This document shows positions 22,058 through 34,509 of a stretch of DNA of 64,000 nt, one piece after another. The translations under genes were made by a program, and so were the position numbers. The stretch lies in contig NC_085092.1 of assembly GCF_963422355.1 (NCBI RefSeq), positions 5,437,877 through 5,501,876 on the forward strand, written 5' to 3'. The notes under the pieces were generated by a model. It was not told where the DNA came from. It saw nothing but the letters and a program-made list of their open reading frames with translations, and did no database searches. Source of the stretch: Corticium candelabrum. Its lineage: Eukaryota > Porifera > Homoscleromorpha > Homosclerophorida > Plakinidae. Positions within the stretch are counted from its first letter, which is position 1, and each line of letters opens with the position of its first letter.

Positions 22058-25000
22058 CAAGCCTGTAGGCTTGGGGGGTGCACTGGGTGCACGTGCTCCC
22101 TCCCAGGACCCGTTCACGGAAGAAGTCCGGGTAGTAGGCAAAAGGACTCCGAGGAATGTGTCGGAACTCCAAAGTACATGTCAGATATTTGGCTATCCTG
22201 TTTGCTACCTGGTAACTTGGAGAAGTGTGTGTTCGTCACAGTGACACTAGATGGGACGGTCTCAGGAAAAAGATAGAAAAAGGAGGCAAGCAGCGGCTAC
22301 TTGTCAACGGCTGGACGGTTTTCTAGTTCCGAAAAGGGCACGTGATCAACTTGTGACTCCTGATCCAGATTTTACACAACTGGTTTCAGTAGACGATCAA
22401 CTAACACCGACTTCCAGTGAATGCTGTAGTGGTAGTGTAGAAAGAGTATTGTCGTCCTTTACCGCCACGTATGTCGAGCCTTTGCGCAACACATGCTGCG
22501 AAGTTCACGACAACGAGGCTCAGCGTGCAGGCGTCGCAGGAGATCAGCGTGCACGCGTCGCAGGCGGCAATCAGCAATGCCATCATGCTAATACTTCTAA
22601 TCATGATTTAGTGGATGATATTGGCAAATTGTTTTTCAAAGCCAAGTCTTGTGTCGATTTCTGCAACTCCATGCAGGCTCAGGGTGCTGCGGAGAAGTAT
22701 AACCTACCGACAAATCACAGAAAGCCTCGTGCCGACCAAGTTTTTCCTCCGACATGTATCGGTGGCCGCAACCAAGCTTTTCGTCCTGTTTGGCTATCAG
22801 AACACCCGTGGATGGTTTACAGCGAGCAAGTGGATGGTGTCTTTTGCATTGCTTGTGGAATTTTCGTTGCTAAAGTGTCCAAGGGGAAGTTTGTATGCAA
22901 GCCTTTTCGTGATTGGAACAAGAAAGGAGAAAAAGCAAAGGAGCACGAGCAGTGCTTATACCATCATCAAGCCATCGAGCAAGCTGATGACTTCGAGCGA
23001 ACCTTGGAGAATCCAGATACTACCATTACTGCACGTCGGACACCCGCAGGGCGGCCGATGTCGCGCGTAATCGTGCTGTCCTGAAGTCCATTGCTTCTGC
23101 TGTGTTGTACTGCGCCAGACAGTGCATTGCTTTACGTGGAGACGCAGAGACTGTGGAATCACCTGAAAATCCAGGTAATTTTCTTTCTCTGCTGCGGCTT
23201 CTGGCAGTGCACGATGAAGAGTTAAGAAGACACCTGGAAATTCCTGCAATGCGATGTGCAACTTATCTTTCTCCTCAAACACAAAATGAGCCGATTAAAG
23301 TCATGGGAAACCACATCCTCTTACAGAAAATAATAGGTGATTTGACAGCTGCGCCCTATTACGCCATCCTTGCCGACGAGGTAACTTCGCATAACGTTGA
23401 GCATCTTGCCGTCCGCGCCAGGTTTGTTGACAGAAGTACTAAAGAGGTCAGAGAAGAGTTTTCAACGTTTTTGAAGTTGGACAGAATTACTGGGGAGCGG
23501 ATTGCAGATGGTATCTTTGGCTTTCTGGAAGAGAATAACATACCACTCGCTACTATGCGTGGTCAGGGCCACGACGGCGCAAGCTACATGTCTTCAGATC
23601 GAGTGGGTGTCCAAGCCAGGATTAGACATAAAGCTCCTTTAGCCACCTACGTACACTGCAGTGGCCACTGCCTTAACCTTGTGATAAGCAAGTCATGTGC
23701 TCTTCCCGAAGTACGTAATGTGATCGATTGCGTTAAAAAACGCAGCCGTTTCTTTCTCGATAGTCCAAAGAGAAGTGGTGTTCTAGAGATTATCATCGAC
23801 CACATCGTGGTCAATGAAGAGAGGAGGAAACCACCGATCGATCTGTGCAAGACGCGATGGGCTGAGCGGCATTCGGCTTATCGGCACTTCTACCAAGGGT
23901 ATGTATTTGTGGTTGAAGCTCTAGAGATGATAGCTTTCCGCTATCACTTGGATAAATATGGGACTTCGTATGCTGACTGGGACTATGCAGGCCGCAATGA
24001 AGCACAGCAGATTCTGCCCAGTGTTACTTTCTTTCAGTTTGTTGTTGTGTTTGTGACGATATATCAGTACTTATCACACCTTTCGGGCATTACCGTGAAG
24101 CTGCAGCGCATAACATGATATCTGAAATTGTGAGGACCCACGACAGCGAGCGCGCAAACGTTGAAAGCAGCTTTTCTCAAATCTACAAAGTTAGTTCAGA
24201 CATGGCAAAAAAGGTTGGAAGTACAATTGCAATGCCTCGCATTGCAACAAGGTAACAAAATCGCAGCAATATTCCAGCTGCTTCTGTTCGAGAGTATTTC
24301 CAGAAAAATGTTGCAATTCCCTTTCTTGATCATATTATTATTAGCATCAACCGGCAGTTCTCAAAGTCGGCAGTCACAGCCATTTCCTTACTTGGTCTCG
24401 TACCGAGTATCATATGTTCGCAAGATGTCAACCCGGAGGAGGCGCTGATCAAGTACAGAGATGATCTGCCATCGCCTGAATTGATGGACGCGAAACTCAG
24501 GCGCTGGAGGAACAGGTATATGGCGATGCCCCCTGAGAAGAGACCGTGCTCACCAGCAAAAGCCATCAAAGAATGTGACGCCACTGACTTCCCAAACATC
24601 TCAGATCTTTTGACCATCGCCTGTACCATGCCTGTCACCTCGTGTGAATGTGAGAGAAGCGCCAGTGCTTTACGACGCCTAGACAACTATATGCGCGCAT
24701 CCATGGGTAAGGACAGATTGTCTCACCTTGCTCTCCTTCACATCCACTACGATGTACCAATAGATCTCGACGACGTAGTCGATTATTATGCTCGCCTTCA
24801 CCCTCGCAGACTCGAACTCGACTCGGTACTGTTACACTAATGTTTTCTGCTAACTCTAAGTCTTACATATACAATTATGAATACAGATACGTATTATTAG
24901 ATAATGCCCGCGCAATTGCAAATACAATTATGTGAACCAAGTATACAAACGCAATTTAACCATGTTTCCAAAGTGGTGAATCCACAAAAAAACTTTAGCG

Positions 25001-25081
25001 CAGTGCGATTACATTTAATTAAAACCACATAGACTTTGTTGGCAAATGCACCCCCACTCCTGCGACCAGCCTACGGGCCTG
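22058..25081 (+). mobile_element. hAT-superfamily DNA transposon (copy 2)
   Basis: Same ends and content as 7802-10825. Confidence 0.65.
22251..24840 (+). pseudogene. hAT transposase, frameshifted (copy 2)
   Basis: Same three-frame structure and the same in-frame TAA as 7995-10584. Identical lesions in both copies fit a single locus assembled twice. Confidence 0.85.
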
Positions 25082-25340
25082 CTGTAAAAGATACTTCGAA
25101 GCAGCCACGGCTTGGCATGCTAGCAAACTAGATGCTGGAAACAAAAAAAGAACATCTCTGAGGTATTAATGTAGAGCAGAGTTTCATAAACTGCTGTTCA
25201 TCTGATAGTGGCTTAATTGTAGCATGCAGCTAGCCATAGTGTCGTATACACGTATAGATTGAATCATGCATGGTTACATTTAGGCATGAGAAAAGTATGA
25301 CAGTTCTACATTGTGACAAATAGCTAGTTTTTGACGACAT

Positions 25341-25686
25341 TCAAATACAGTTTACAGCAGTTTCCTTGAGTCGTCGAGCCATTTCTCCTCGTCCGACGTC
25401 CTTCAAAATTGTGCAAAACTTCCGAAACAATTTTGGATCTTGTCTGAGTAGACATAAAACAAGCTTGTCGACGTTCCTTTCACTCAGCGGTATTTCGCAG
25501 CACGATCATGTTTGAAAATCGTTCAAGGAAATTAGGCTAGAGCCGAGCAAACGGCAAAGCAGCTCTTGGTCTACAATCAAGTCGTCGACTACATATGAAT
25601 AATGAGTGACAAGAGATTGCCAAGGATCGTGATCGACAAACGAATGATACATCACTCGGTCTTGATCAACATAACTGAAGTAAACG
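25341..25686 (-). pseudogene. CARD-like death-fold ORF with nonsense codon (copy 2)
   Basis: Identical to 11085-11430. The stop is at 25506-25508. Confidence 0.45.
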
Positions 25687-25761
25687 TACGGGAACTTGTA
25701 TACGTACGGGAACTTGTACGGGACCTTGTAAACGTACGGGAATTTGAAAACGTACGAAAAC
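25680..25761. repeat. 18-bp minisatellite (copy 2)
   Basis: Same as 11424-11505. Confidence 0.75.
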
Positions 25762-27155
25762 TTGTGCACAATATAAAATCATTCGGCTACTAGTAAATGC
25801 TCGGTTAGCATTGTGTTTGGCGAGCGGTGGTGTTCTGTCTTCACCTATTCGCGTAACAATGGTTGCGCTACGTAGCAATAGTATTTGTCAAACAAACGCG
25901 GGAACTCAGGAAACAGACTTTCGGTTGCTCTTCTATAGTATTTTTCTTTCAATTATCCGAATCCGGTGTTTAATTTTCTGAACTCGGCGTTCAATTATCC
26001 GATTCAGGCGTTCCACTATTCGTTGCTTACGGCTGTTGTGCAATATCATGGAAAACTGAATAACTTACACAGTCTGTGGTTGGGCAGCTGCTAAAATATC
26101 TTCATTCATCGGCTGACTAGACGCAATAATTTGTAATTAATCTTGACTTTAGCGTAAATTTTTAGCGTGTGTTGTAGGATAATTTCCTTTGCACTAATCT
26201 TGGTGTCCCACGTTTTCGCGGAGGTTTAGCTAAGCTGTTGTGAGCGAACTAAATCTACATATCTAGGAAGCCTACAACAACGCCTTGCTCCGTCAATCGT
26301 GGTGTAATCCGCATACTTTGTAAATCGCGTCTCTTGCGTGAGCCTATATGAAAGGGATTTTGTAAAAGTCACGAGACTTGGCGAGTAGCGTACTCTAAAC
26401 GTTTAGGGCTGAACCGACTTTCGGTCTGGGGACTACGTCTGTCACGCTACAGAAATGTGCCACGCCTCGTTAGTGTGGCCCAATCGTGAAGCATTACTTC
26501 CTTTATGTCGTACGTGGCAACCAGAGACAATGGACGAACGGCCACTCGTACGCGCGAAACTTTCACGAGAGAGTTCTATTACCAGAACGGTGTAATTTAT
26601 GTTTGCCATTGTTAGGACCTGTCGGAAATTATCAACAGAATTCACCTGTCTGCAACTGCTGACCCAAAATATCGTTTTCTTGGTTTTACGATATTTTTTA
26701 CGGGAATCTAATAATATCATTACGTAACCGGGAGAGATTCTATGTCCCGTATACAATGACTTTACTTACGACTACAGACTATTTACGGACTCTGTGGTCA
26801 CGCGAAACGACAGTCGCTATGTAGGACTTTAAATATATTTTACAGGTTGCACGTCTAGAAAGAAAATAGCGTGTATATTCGTAATTCTTCGCGACAATTA
26901 CTCCTCCTAGCGTACGTACGTACGTGGTGTTCAGGACTTTGAAGGCTCATAGCTGTAGAAGCGACGGTGTAAACACGGCTTCGACTAGTAAATGCTCGGT
27001 TAGCATTGTGTTGGGCGAGCGATGGTGTCTTTACCTATTCGTGTAACAACGGTTGCGTTACGTAGCAATAGTTTCTGTCAAACGACCGCGGGAACTCAGG
27101 AAACAGACTTTTCAGTTGTTCTTCTATAGTATTTTGCGCTAAATTTACGCACGCA

Positions 27156-27207
<52 letters not shown>

Positions 27208-27208
<1 letters not shown>

Positions 27209-29211
27209 CTCTCTTTTATGCCAAGGCCAAGTTCTTTCGGGAAAAGCTAACTGCCATGCACAAGTGTCCTTCAAAGTTTTGGAATACCATCAATCAAATT
27301 TCGGGGCACAATAGAGTTTCTTCTGTTCAGTTACCACCCGTAGCAGCTCTTGGCAGACAATTTAGTTCAGTTGTCGGGACAATTGAGACTGCTGAATTTG
27401 ATAGCTCTCAGTCGCAGAAGCAATTCCAAGGATCTACTAATCTCTCTTATTTCTTGACTATTAATGAGCTGGAGGTTCACAATCTACTATCAAAACTTGA
27501 TGTAAACAAAGCAAGTGGCTGGGATGAAGTAGAAGCAAAGTATCTCAAAATTGGTGCAGCTGCCATTGCTCCCTCTCTTACGGCACTCTTCGATACCTCG
27601 CTGGCTGCTAGTGAACTTCCTGAAGATTGGAAATGCGCCAAAATTACTCCCATCTTTAAATCGGGTGCCCGAAATGATCCAAAGAACTATCGGCCTATTT
27701 CTCTTTTGCCAATTGTCTCCAAACTTTTGGAACAGTCTGTCTTTAACACTTTAAGTCGGCATTTGGAAGCGAACTCGCTTTTACCAGAGTGTCAATATGG
27801 TTATCGAAAAGGTCGATCGACCCAGGATGCCGTCAGTATACTAGCGGATGACCTACTCGAAGCAAAAGATAATCGTCGTTGTTCGGGAGTCGTGCTCCTT
27901 GATGTTCAAAAAGCATTTGACACGGTGAATCATTGTCTACTTCTTCGTAAGCTGTCTCTTGGCGGAGTCGATGGCAGTGCTCATCGCTGGTTTTCTGACT
28001 ATCTTACCGGCGGCCGACAATTTGTGAAAGTTGGAGATGATATCTCTCTAAAAGTCCCTGTTGTACGAGGTGTTCCACAAGGTTCTAAGCTTGGACCATC
28101 ATTATTCAATTATTATACCGGGGATCTGCCCTCCGCTGTCACAAAGTCTTCTCTTATTCTATTTGCGGACGATTCGTGCCTTTATACAAGCGGGAAATCA
28201 TTTAATGAAGTGACTTATAACTTGCAGTTCGATCTCAATTCTCTATCCGACTGGTACCAACACAACACGATGTCATTGAATGAAAAAAAGTCTGAGTTGT
28301 TGCTATTTAAAAAATTTCGCGACAGTTCGATGCTGTCTAACTACTCCGTCACGATTTGTGAAACTTCCCTCAAACAAACAGACTCGGCAAGATATCTAGG
28401 TGTTATATTTGATAAAAGTCTAAACTGGCGCCCGCAGCTCGACGCAGTTGTTAGGAAAAGTGGGAGGAAGATTGGCATTTTATATCGTTGTCATCATCTC
28501 CTCGACCATCACTCTCGACTAGCTATAGTGAAATCAGTGATTCGGCCTGATCTAGATTATTGCGCTGTTGTATGGAATAATGGCACTGCGGGCATAGCGA
28601 AGCGGATTCAGAGAATTGAAAAAAGGTTTTTGAGAGTACTCTCTGGCCTGAAACTAAGGGAATCTACTGGCAATATGTCTTCTGTCTTCTCCAAATTTGG
28701 TCTCCAATCACATCAGGCCAGACACTCTTTCTACCTAGGTACACTCGCTCACCGGTGTCTACATTCTCTAGCTCCTAATATTGTCAACTTCCTGTATCAC
28801 ACACTTGAAAATCATCAATATCACACTCGCCTTACTCAATCAGGACTACATATGCCTAATCCAAACACTGAAGCACTTCGGCAGTCTTCATTTTATCGTG
28901 CTCAAAAGTTCTGGAATTCTCTTTCATGTAGATTAAGAATAGTCTCTAAAGTCTCTGACTTTAAGCAGTGTCTACGGAAGTTCTGTTACACTGTAGATGA
29001 TATTTAGATCCATGTGTTCTAAAATACTAGATAGTGTTTCACTTAGACTGTATAGTATGTATGTTAGCATAAATATTGATGTATGTATGCTTGGTACGGT
29101 ACCCGGAAGATCGACCGCTGAGTTGAGGGTTTTCCATAGTAAAAGAAATACAAATACAAATACAAATACAAATACAAATACAAATACAAATACAAATACA
29201 AATACAAATAC
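27208..29211 (+). mobile_element. 5'-truncated non-LTR retrotransposon (copy 2)
   Basis: Same as 12952-14955, including the microsatellite at its 5' edge and the hexamer tail (29143-29211). Confidence 0.8.
27256..29007 (+). CDS. Reverse transcriptase ORF, non-LTR element (copy 2)
   Basis: 583 codons, identical to 13000-14751, with the same RT blocks and FADD catalytic motif. Not an independent gene if the duplication is an assembly artefact. Confidence 0.8.
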   Translation: MHKCPSKFWNTINQISGHNRVSSVQLPPVAALGRQFSSVVGTIETAEFDSSQSQKQFQGSTNLSYFLTINELEVHNLLSKLDVNKASGWDEVEAKYLKIGAAAIAPSLTALFDTSLAASELPEDWKCAKITPIFKSGARNDPKNYRPISLLPIVSKLLEQSVFNTLSRHLEANSLLPECQYGYRKGRSTQDAVSILADDLLEAKDNRRCSGVVLLDVQKAFDTVNHCLLLRKLSLGGVDGSAHRWFSDYLTGGRQFVKVGDDISLKVPVVRGVPQGSKLGPSLFNYYTGDLPSAVTKSSLILFADDSCLYTSGKSFNEVTYNLQFDLNSLSDWYQHNTMSLNEKKSELLLFKKFRDSSMLSNYSVTICETSLKQTDSARYLGVIFDKSLNWRPQLDAVVRKSGRKIGILYRCHHLLDHHSRLAIVKSVIRPDLDYCAVVWNNGTAGIAKRIQRIEKRFLRVLSGLKLRESTGNMSSVFSKFGLQSHQARHSFYLGTLAHRCLHSLAPNIVNFLYHTLENHQYHTRLTQSGLHMPNPNTEALRQSSFYRAQKFWNSLSCRLRIVSKVSDFKQCLRKFCYTVDDI

Positions 29212-29375
29212 CAACACGGTAGCATTGGTATGTAGGTTTAAGTTTGAGTTCAATTCTTCTGTAAGAGTGGGTATTGGTATCAACCGTTTATGCTACAAAG
29301 CTGATTTCTATACAAAATCTCTGCGCTTGCAGCGGAGCAGGTCCATGCATGACTACTCAAATTTGTCATTGCAGT

Positions 29376-29666
29376 GCATGACCTGGTCTTCTCTCGAGGG
29401 ACCGACCCCCGCATAAATTTCTCGATGACGCGAACGCTACACCTTCCAGTTCATTCGAACACACGCCCACACCAGCCCCGTGTAGACGCTTGTACGGGTC
29501 GTCGCCCTCGGAGTCCGCAACGCTTTCTGCAATCGAAGACTTTACGCTAGCCGATTGAAGCCGCGCTCTTCTACCGCTAGCTAATTCTGATTGCATTTGC
29601 ACCGAATCCAACCTACACGTTTTCTGTACCGAGCGCTACACGGAGAGTGTGTCGATTTCTAGCCTC
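29376..29666 (+). repeat. Helitron-related internal fragment (copy 2)
   Basis: Same as 15120-15410. Confidence 0.7.
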
Positions 29667-30556
29667 ACTGTCCACATTACCAGTAATTTGCATACATTGT
29701 ACTGTACATCTGCTCGCGTACAGCGTTACCACCGCGCATATCTCTATGCTATCTATCTATTAATAGCGTAAACAAAGCTACGTAGCTCTCTCTATCTATG
29801 CACGATTCAATTGCTTCCTCTCTAGGACTTTGGGAAGAAGGGCGTCGCTACATGCATGGACCTTCAAAATTGAGGAGGCCAGGTGATATGGTTTAACTTT
29901 TATGAAACGTTGTGTCTGCATGTGTCATCTAAGAGGCCGCACCTACTAATGTTAGGGAGACCGTGGATTTCCCAGGTCCATTGCATAGCGACGCCACTGT
30001 TGCAAATTTAATCAGCAAGGCGTCAAGAAGGGCAAGGCCTGCGGAACTGGATCTGTCGCTTCTATAGTTGTCAGGGAAATGTCCCTTTCCCTATAGTTAT
30101 AGATAACGAGACCACTAGTTCTAATTCTAGATCACAGTACCTAGCACTCTCTCGACGCAGTGCTGCCACGCCCATCACTTGATTTTCATCATCCTTGCCC
30201 GTCAAACTCTGCAAGGTTGTCGCCAACAAACGAGCTAAGAAAATTAGAGACCAACGACCACAAGAGATACAAAACATTGCAGACACAATTTACAGACTGA
30301 GACACTTCCGGCATCGACGCGTCGAATGACCACGCCTATCAATCTTGTAAAATGTGATGTAGCTACCTATGACTTCTGTGACACTGCACCGTGTCGGCGG
30401 ATGCAGCGACTTGTGACACGCACGATCTGACGCGGTGACAGGAATTGCACTAGACCAAGAGACAGATGATGAGAAGACATCGTGCACAGTATACACCTTA
30501 CACTGACATGCCCAGGCGCTAGTCGACATTCTCCATTATCTCTAGATAACGCAACC

Positions 30557-30837
30557 CGTAAATGCGAGTACCAAATCAGCTTGTACTGTATAGTTAGGTA
30601 GGTAACTACACAGTCACATAGTTTAATCTAAAATGCTCACGGGGAACGCAACGTGCACGCGTCCTAATTACCTCAGTCTAGATGAGTATCCGTCAACATT
30701 GTTGTACCTCATATCGCCTACGCAGCGCAGCAAACGTCGAGCATACGGTGGTGTGAAAACACCCATTGATCCAACGACCGAGCTAAACGTGTCTACGTGT
30801 CGTCATTGTTGGGAGTTTTCGTGGTTTCGACTCACGC
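30557..30837. other. Upstream region of the CUB-like gene
   Basis: First unique sequence after the duplicated block. One 69-codon plus ORF (30633-30842) overlaps it but shows no recognisable features and ends at the TATA box. I treat it as non-coding 5' flank. Confidence 0.45.
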
Positions 30838-30844
30838 TATAAAG
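30838..30844 (+). promoter_or_regulatory. TATA box of the CUB-like gene
   Basis: TATAAAG, followed 23 bases later by a TCAGTG initiator-like motif around 30859-30864, and 50 bases after that by the ATG at 30913. The spacing is that of a core promoter. Confidence 0.55.
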
Positions 30845-30912
30845 CTCACAGCTAGGAGTCAGTGTGATCATTGCCGTTTTCAGGAATCGCAGCAAATTGT
30901 TCGTGTTTGATC

Positions 30913-32635
30913 ATGAATGTGTGGTATCACTTCGCTCTCGGCTTTCTCCTGGTATCTGGTCTAGGCTTCGTCGAAAACGTATCGGCGGGAAAGTAAACTA
31001 TACATTGTCGGCTGACATTCTATACATCATTTTCATTGATGTGTTTCGTTGCTGCTATAGCTACGCGCAGTGCTTTAATGTAGTATCGAGAACAACACAA
31101 AAGGTTACGTCTGATTTACGGTATGGCACGTGCAATTTAATGACTTGCTGAATCTTTTAGTTTGTCGTAAGTCTCACTCGTTTGATACTCTAGGTTTGTG
31201 GCTAAGACTTTTTATGAAAAGGGAACGCCTTTGGGCGAACCATTTGCTATCTCTGATTCAATGCAAGTTCTCAATTCTACCGAATTGTGAGCATTAGAAT
31301 TTTGATGTCATTTTTACTTTGCGTGTTTCTACTGTACACTCTCGTTGTCGTCTTAATTAATGTTGTCTTGCACGTGTTTCCCTAATTTGTCGTTTGATGG
31401 AGTAGTGTTTTAGTGTGGTGTTGGCGGGTTTGTTTTAGTGTAAGATATGATAGTAGCTAGTCTACAGGTCGGTGACTACGTTCACTGAAATCTAGGTATT
31501 CCATTAATTACTAATTAATGTATTGTCTCTGCATTTCATACAGATCTTGCCAATAGCTAATCGATACAAATTTGTGGCTTTTCGAGATTAAATTCGTATT
31601 AAAGGGAATTTTTGTATCCTTGCATGCAGAATAGCTTCCATACAAGAAGTCGTTAGTGCGATGGACTATAATCCCGGATGTTCTCCACTCCAGTGGCTCT
31701 TTCGTAGACCCGGCCTACTGCAACCACTCTAGCACGATGATTCAAAGCGTTATCTCGAGTAGGTCTTTTACGCAATTTACTTAACTAACATTCATATAAT
31801 TAGTATTTAGTTTGTCTGCGATATTTACGCGCTATACTTGTAGTGTTCCTTGCTGTCTGTCGATACATATATTTTCAAACACTGAACTATTAAACATCAA
31901 CTGCAAATCACTATTATAGTGTGTAAAGTAAAGTCCAACTATGCACAGCAATTACAAGCTCTTAAAGTCTTCAAACTACAGCTGTACGCACCTGTCTGTC
32001 AAATATTTGCTTGTTGTATCTTCTAGAGTGTAAATCAATCAAATTATTGATTTACACTCGCCAAGCAAACGTTGTTCTTGGCGAGTGTAAATCAATAAAA
32101 CAATGTCTGTCCGTCTGTTTGTCTGTCTGTCTGTCCGTCTGTCTGTTTGCTTATAGTCTTTCTCCATTTGTTCTAAAATGTACATTTCAACGGTTTGGGT
32201 TCATTAGCTAAAAGAATAACGAACAATTGATTTCTGTGCAGGCACGGCAAATATGGGAAAGAAGGCTATGCCGTAAACACAGTTTGTGAGTACCATTTCA
32301 TTGTCAAGTCTGTTGGCGTTTTAAAATTTCGCACAATTCATCTGGATCAACCAATATCGACCAATTTTGATGATTTTGAATCATCCGATGAATGCAAGCG
32401 AGCAGCTCATCCCGAGCGAAGAGACCGCGACTACATTGAACTTAACGTTGAGTTTGCTAATGGGCAATCGAACGTTTTCTGTGGGCGACCAAATCGACAC
32501 ATATATCGTGTAATAGAAAGCAAGAATTTGCCTGAAGTAAACGGTCAACGAGAACTAGTCATCACTTTTTGGTCAGATGGCTCACAAACAGGAAATGGTT
32601 TCTATGGCTACTATTATAACAAGAAGCAATCTTAA
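30913..32635 (+). CDS. Secreted CUB-domain-like protein, four predicted exons
   Basis: Exon 1 (30913-30992) encodes a signal peptide: MNVWYHFALGFLLVSG then LGFVENVSAGK, donor GTAAAC. Exon 2 (31194-31286) continues in phase, with acceptor CTCTAG and donor GTGAGC. Candidate exon 3 (31630-31758) has good sites (GCATGCAG, GTAGGT) and keeps phase. Exon 4 (32242-32635) encodes 131 residues and ends at TAA. It has a CUB-like pattern: CEYHFIVKS, RDRDYIELNV, VFCGRP, then LVITFWSDGS and GNGFYGYY. CUB domains are extracellular beta-sandwich binding modules. Exon 3 read in this phase has a TAG at 31730-31732, so either its boundaries differ or the gene is damaged. A CTGT microsatellite (32105-32150) lies in intron 3. 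The CUB call rests on pattern alone. Confidence 0.55.
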
Positions 32636-33706
32636 AATTAATTAAGCAACCAGGCAAGGCCAAAGACATGTACAACTACAATGACATAAACTGAAAATAA
32701 GTCTTTAATTGTACTTAAAAATTATTGCTAAAGAGAAAGCATTTGATAGCAATTTATGTTTGTACACTATTTAGGTATTTAGAGCAGCTGGACTAGTAAA
32801 GTACGCATAGTCATTGGCTGGTGACATTAAGTTTACATGACAAATAGATCGAATGTAAGACCACGTTTTAGTAAGAGGTCTAATTAATTATGAAGTGTAA
32901 GAAGCACCGGTGTATCGCGTGGTTTCAAGTTTGGGGGCTGTCACCCACACTGCAAAGCCACACCAATTTTCCTTTTTCCTTTTACAATATGAACGTCCGT
33001 CATTACAGGGACAGTGTTATGAACAAGTTTTATCTGACAGTTTGGTAACTTAATGGTTTGACATGCACGCACGCCTACAAAGATTGAAGAAGATTTAGCC
33101 CATCTACTCCCCCCTCCCCCGACACTACTTAGTGATATACTTTGTAGCAGTGACACCAGAACGCGAAAAAATAGACTGCATACAAACTGTATCTTGGTCG
33201 CAAACATCTCAAACAAAGAAAGAGTCTATAAACAACTCACAAACGTCTACAAAGTTTATAATTATAGCAGTTAAGTCAAACTTGAAAGTCTTTTTGCTAG
33301 CGTTCACCGCTATGTTCGTACCATTTTAGGGTCTAATTTCACATTGAGACAACATAATTTTAGTCATAGAAAAAATCTAATTTTAGTCCTAGAAACACGC
33401 CAAAATTGTTTGCGACACATCTATATTCTTGATCCTAGAGTGACGACGAATGACGTGTGCATGGCCATGGTAATTAGTTAACAGATGCAGCAACATGTCG
33501 GACGAGACGTTACCTATGAGAAGGAATATGTATGCGGCAGCAAGGCAGACTACACGAAGCTCTTTTTTAGATTGCTCGATGGGCTGCACACTAAACTTGT
33601 TAAAGTGCAACAGGACAAACAACAGATGATTGCATGTTTGTTGTACGACTACAGAAGTTTAAAGATAAACTGCTGTATACAATCTTAATTTCAGACCCTG
33701 CGTGAA

Positions 33707-33709
<3 letters not shown>
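32636..33709. other. Spacer without recognised gene
   Basis: AT-rich 3' flank of the CUB-like gene. The short ORFs (32941-33216 minus, 33132-33329 plus, 33389-33622 minus) have no recognisable features. Confidence 0.45.

Positions 33710-33755
<46 letters not shown>
33710..33755. repeat. (AT)n microsatellite
   Basis: About 23 TA units directly before the retroelement fragment. Confidence 0.9.
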
Positions 33756-33758
<3 letters not shown>

Positions 33759-33769
33759 AATCACATGCA

Positions 33770-34509
33770 GGGGCATGGCTCACAGCCATTCCCAACCCAA
33801 ATCTCGGTCTTGCTAAGTCCAGGCATGAGTTCACTGCCGCTCTACGAATTCGGCTGGGTATTCCTCTTTTTCCGTCTCATCCAAACGCTGTACGCTGCCC
33901 ATGTGCTCAATTGATTGGCAAGATTGGTGATCATCTTCTCGGCTGTCGTAAGAACTCGTTGAGATCAAAACGTCACGATGCTTTGAGGGACACCATCTAT
34001 AATGCGCTGTTGATAGATGACAAGGGACTTTACTAGAACAGAGATTTTCGTCACAGAATAGCAATCGCCCTGGTGATGTTTACAATCCCAACTTTCTGTT
34101 TGGACGTTCTGCCTATTTTGACCTTACCATCCGTAACACAGTTCAATTGGAATTTGTTGTCAACAGTGCAAATTCTGCCTGTTCAGCTGCAGCAGCAGGT
34201 GAACTTGAAAAAGATCTCAAGTACGAAGAAGCAGTCGCTGACAGTGGTGCCTTGTTCTTCCCACTAGCAGTGGAAACGTATCGTTTTTGGACTCCTGCTA
34301 GTCTGGATACTATTAAAACTATTGCGTCTAAAGTAGTGACTGCGACTAGTATTCCTTTTACACAAGTGTATTCTAATTTAATGCAACAATTGTATGTTAA
34401 TTTGTGGAAATTTAATGCTTGTATGATACAAAGTAGATTAATGTTAGATGCTGATGTAATTGCTTGGGATTTGCCGGTTTTGTCTGTAGTAGTTTGTTAT
34501 AAAATATAA
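33770..34509 (+). mobile_element. 3' fragment of a non-LTR retrotransposon with restriction-like endonuclease
   Basis: The first reading frame gives AWLTAIPNPNLGLAKSRHEF, FTAALRIRLGIPLFPSHP and a zinc-knuckle-like CPCAQ...GDHLLGC, then HDALRDTIYNALL. After a one-base shift and a stop near 34035 a second frame continues with NRPGDVYNPNFLFGRSAYFD, a PD...D-type nuclease core, and EKDLKYEEAVADSGALFFPL, VETYRFW, ending at 34509. Such a C-terminus, a cysteine/histidine knuckle followed by a restriction-like endonuclease, is known from site-specific and REL-type non-LTR elements. The RT domain is missing. It is an inactive fragment. Confidence 0.6.

Larger units (their letters stand above)
16501..30556. 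repeat. Copy 2 of the 14,056-bp block
   Basis: Starts at the last N and reproduces 2245-16300 at +14256, then continues into unique sequence at 30557. Its elements are the same as in copy 1: the spacer, SINE, AC tract, hAT-MITE repeat, TA tract, hAT, CARD-like ORF, minisatellite, repeat unit A, non-LTR element and Helitron-related fragment. It is most likely the overlapping start of the second contig and not a second genomic copy. Confidence 0.95.
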
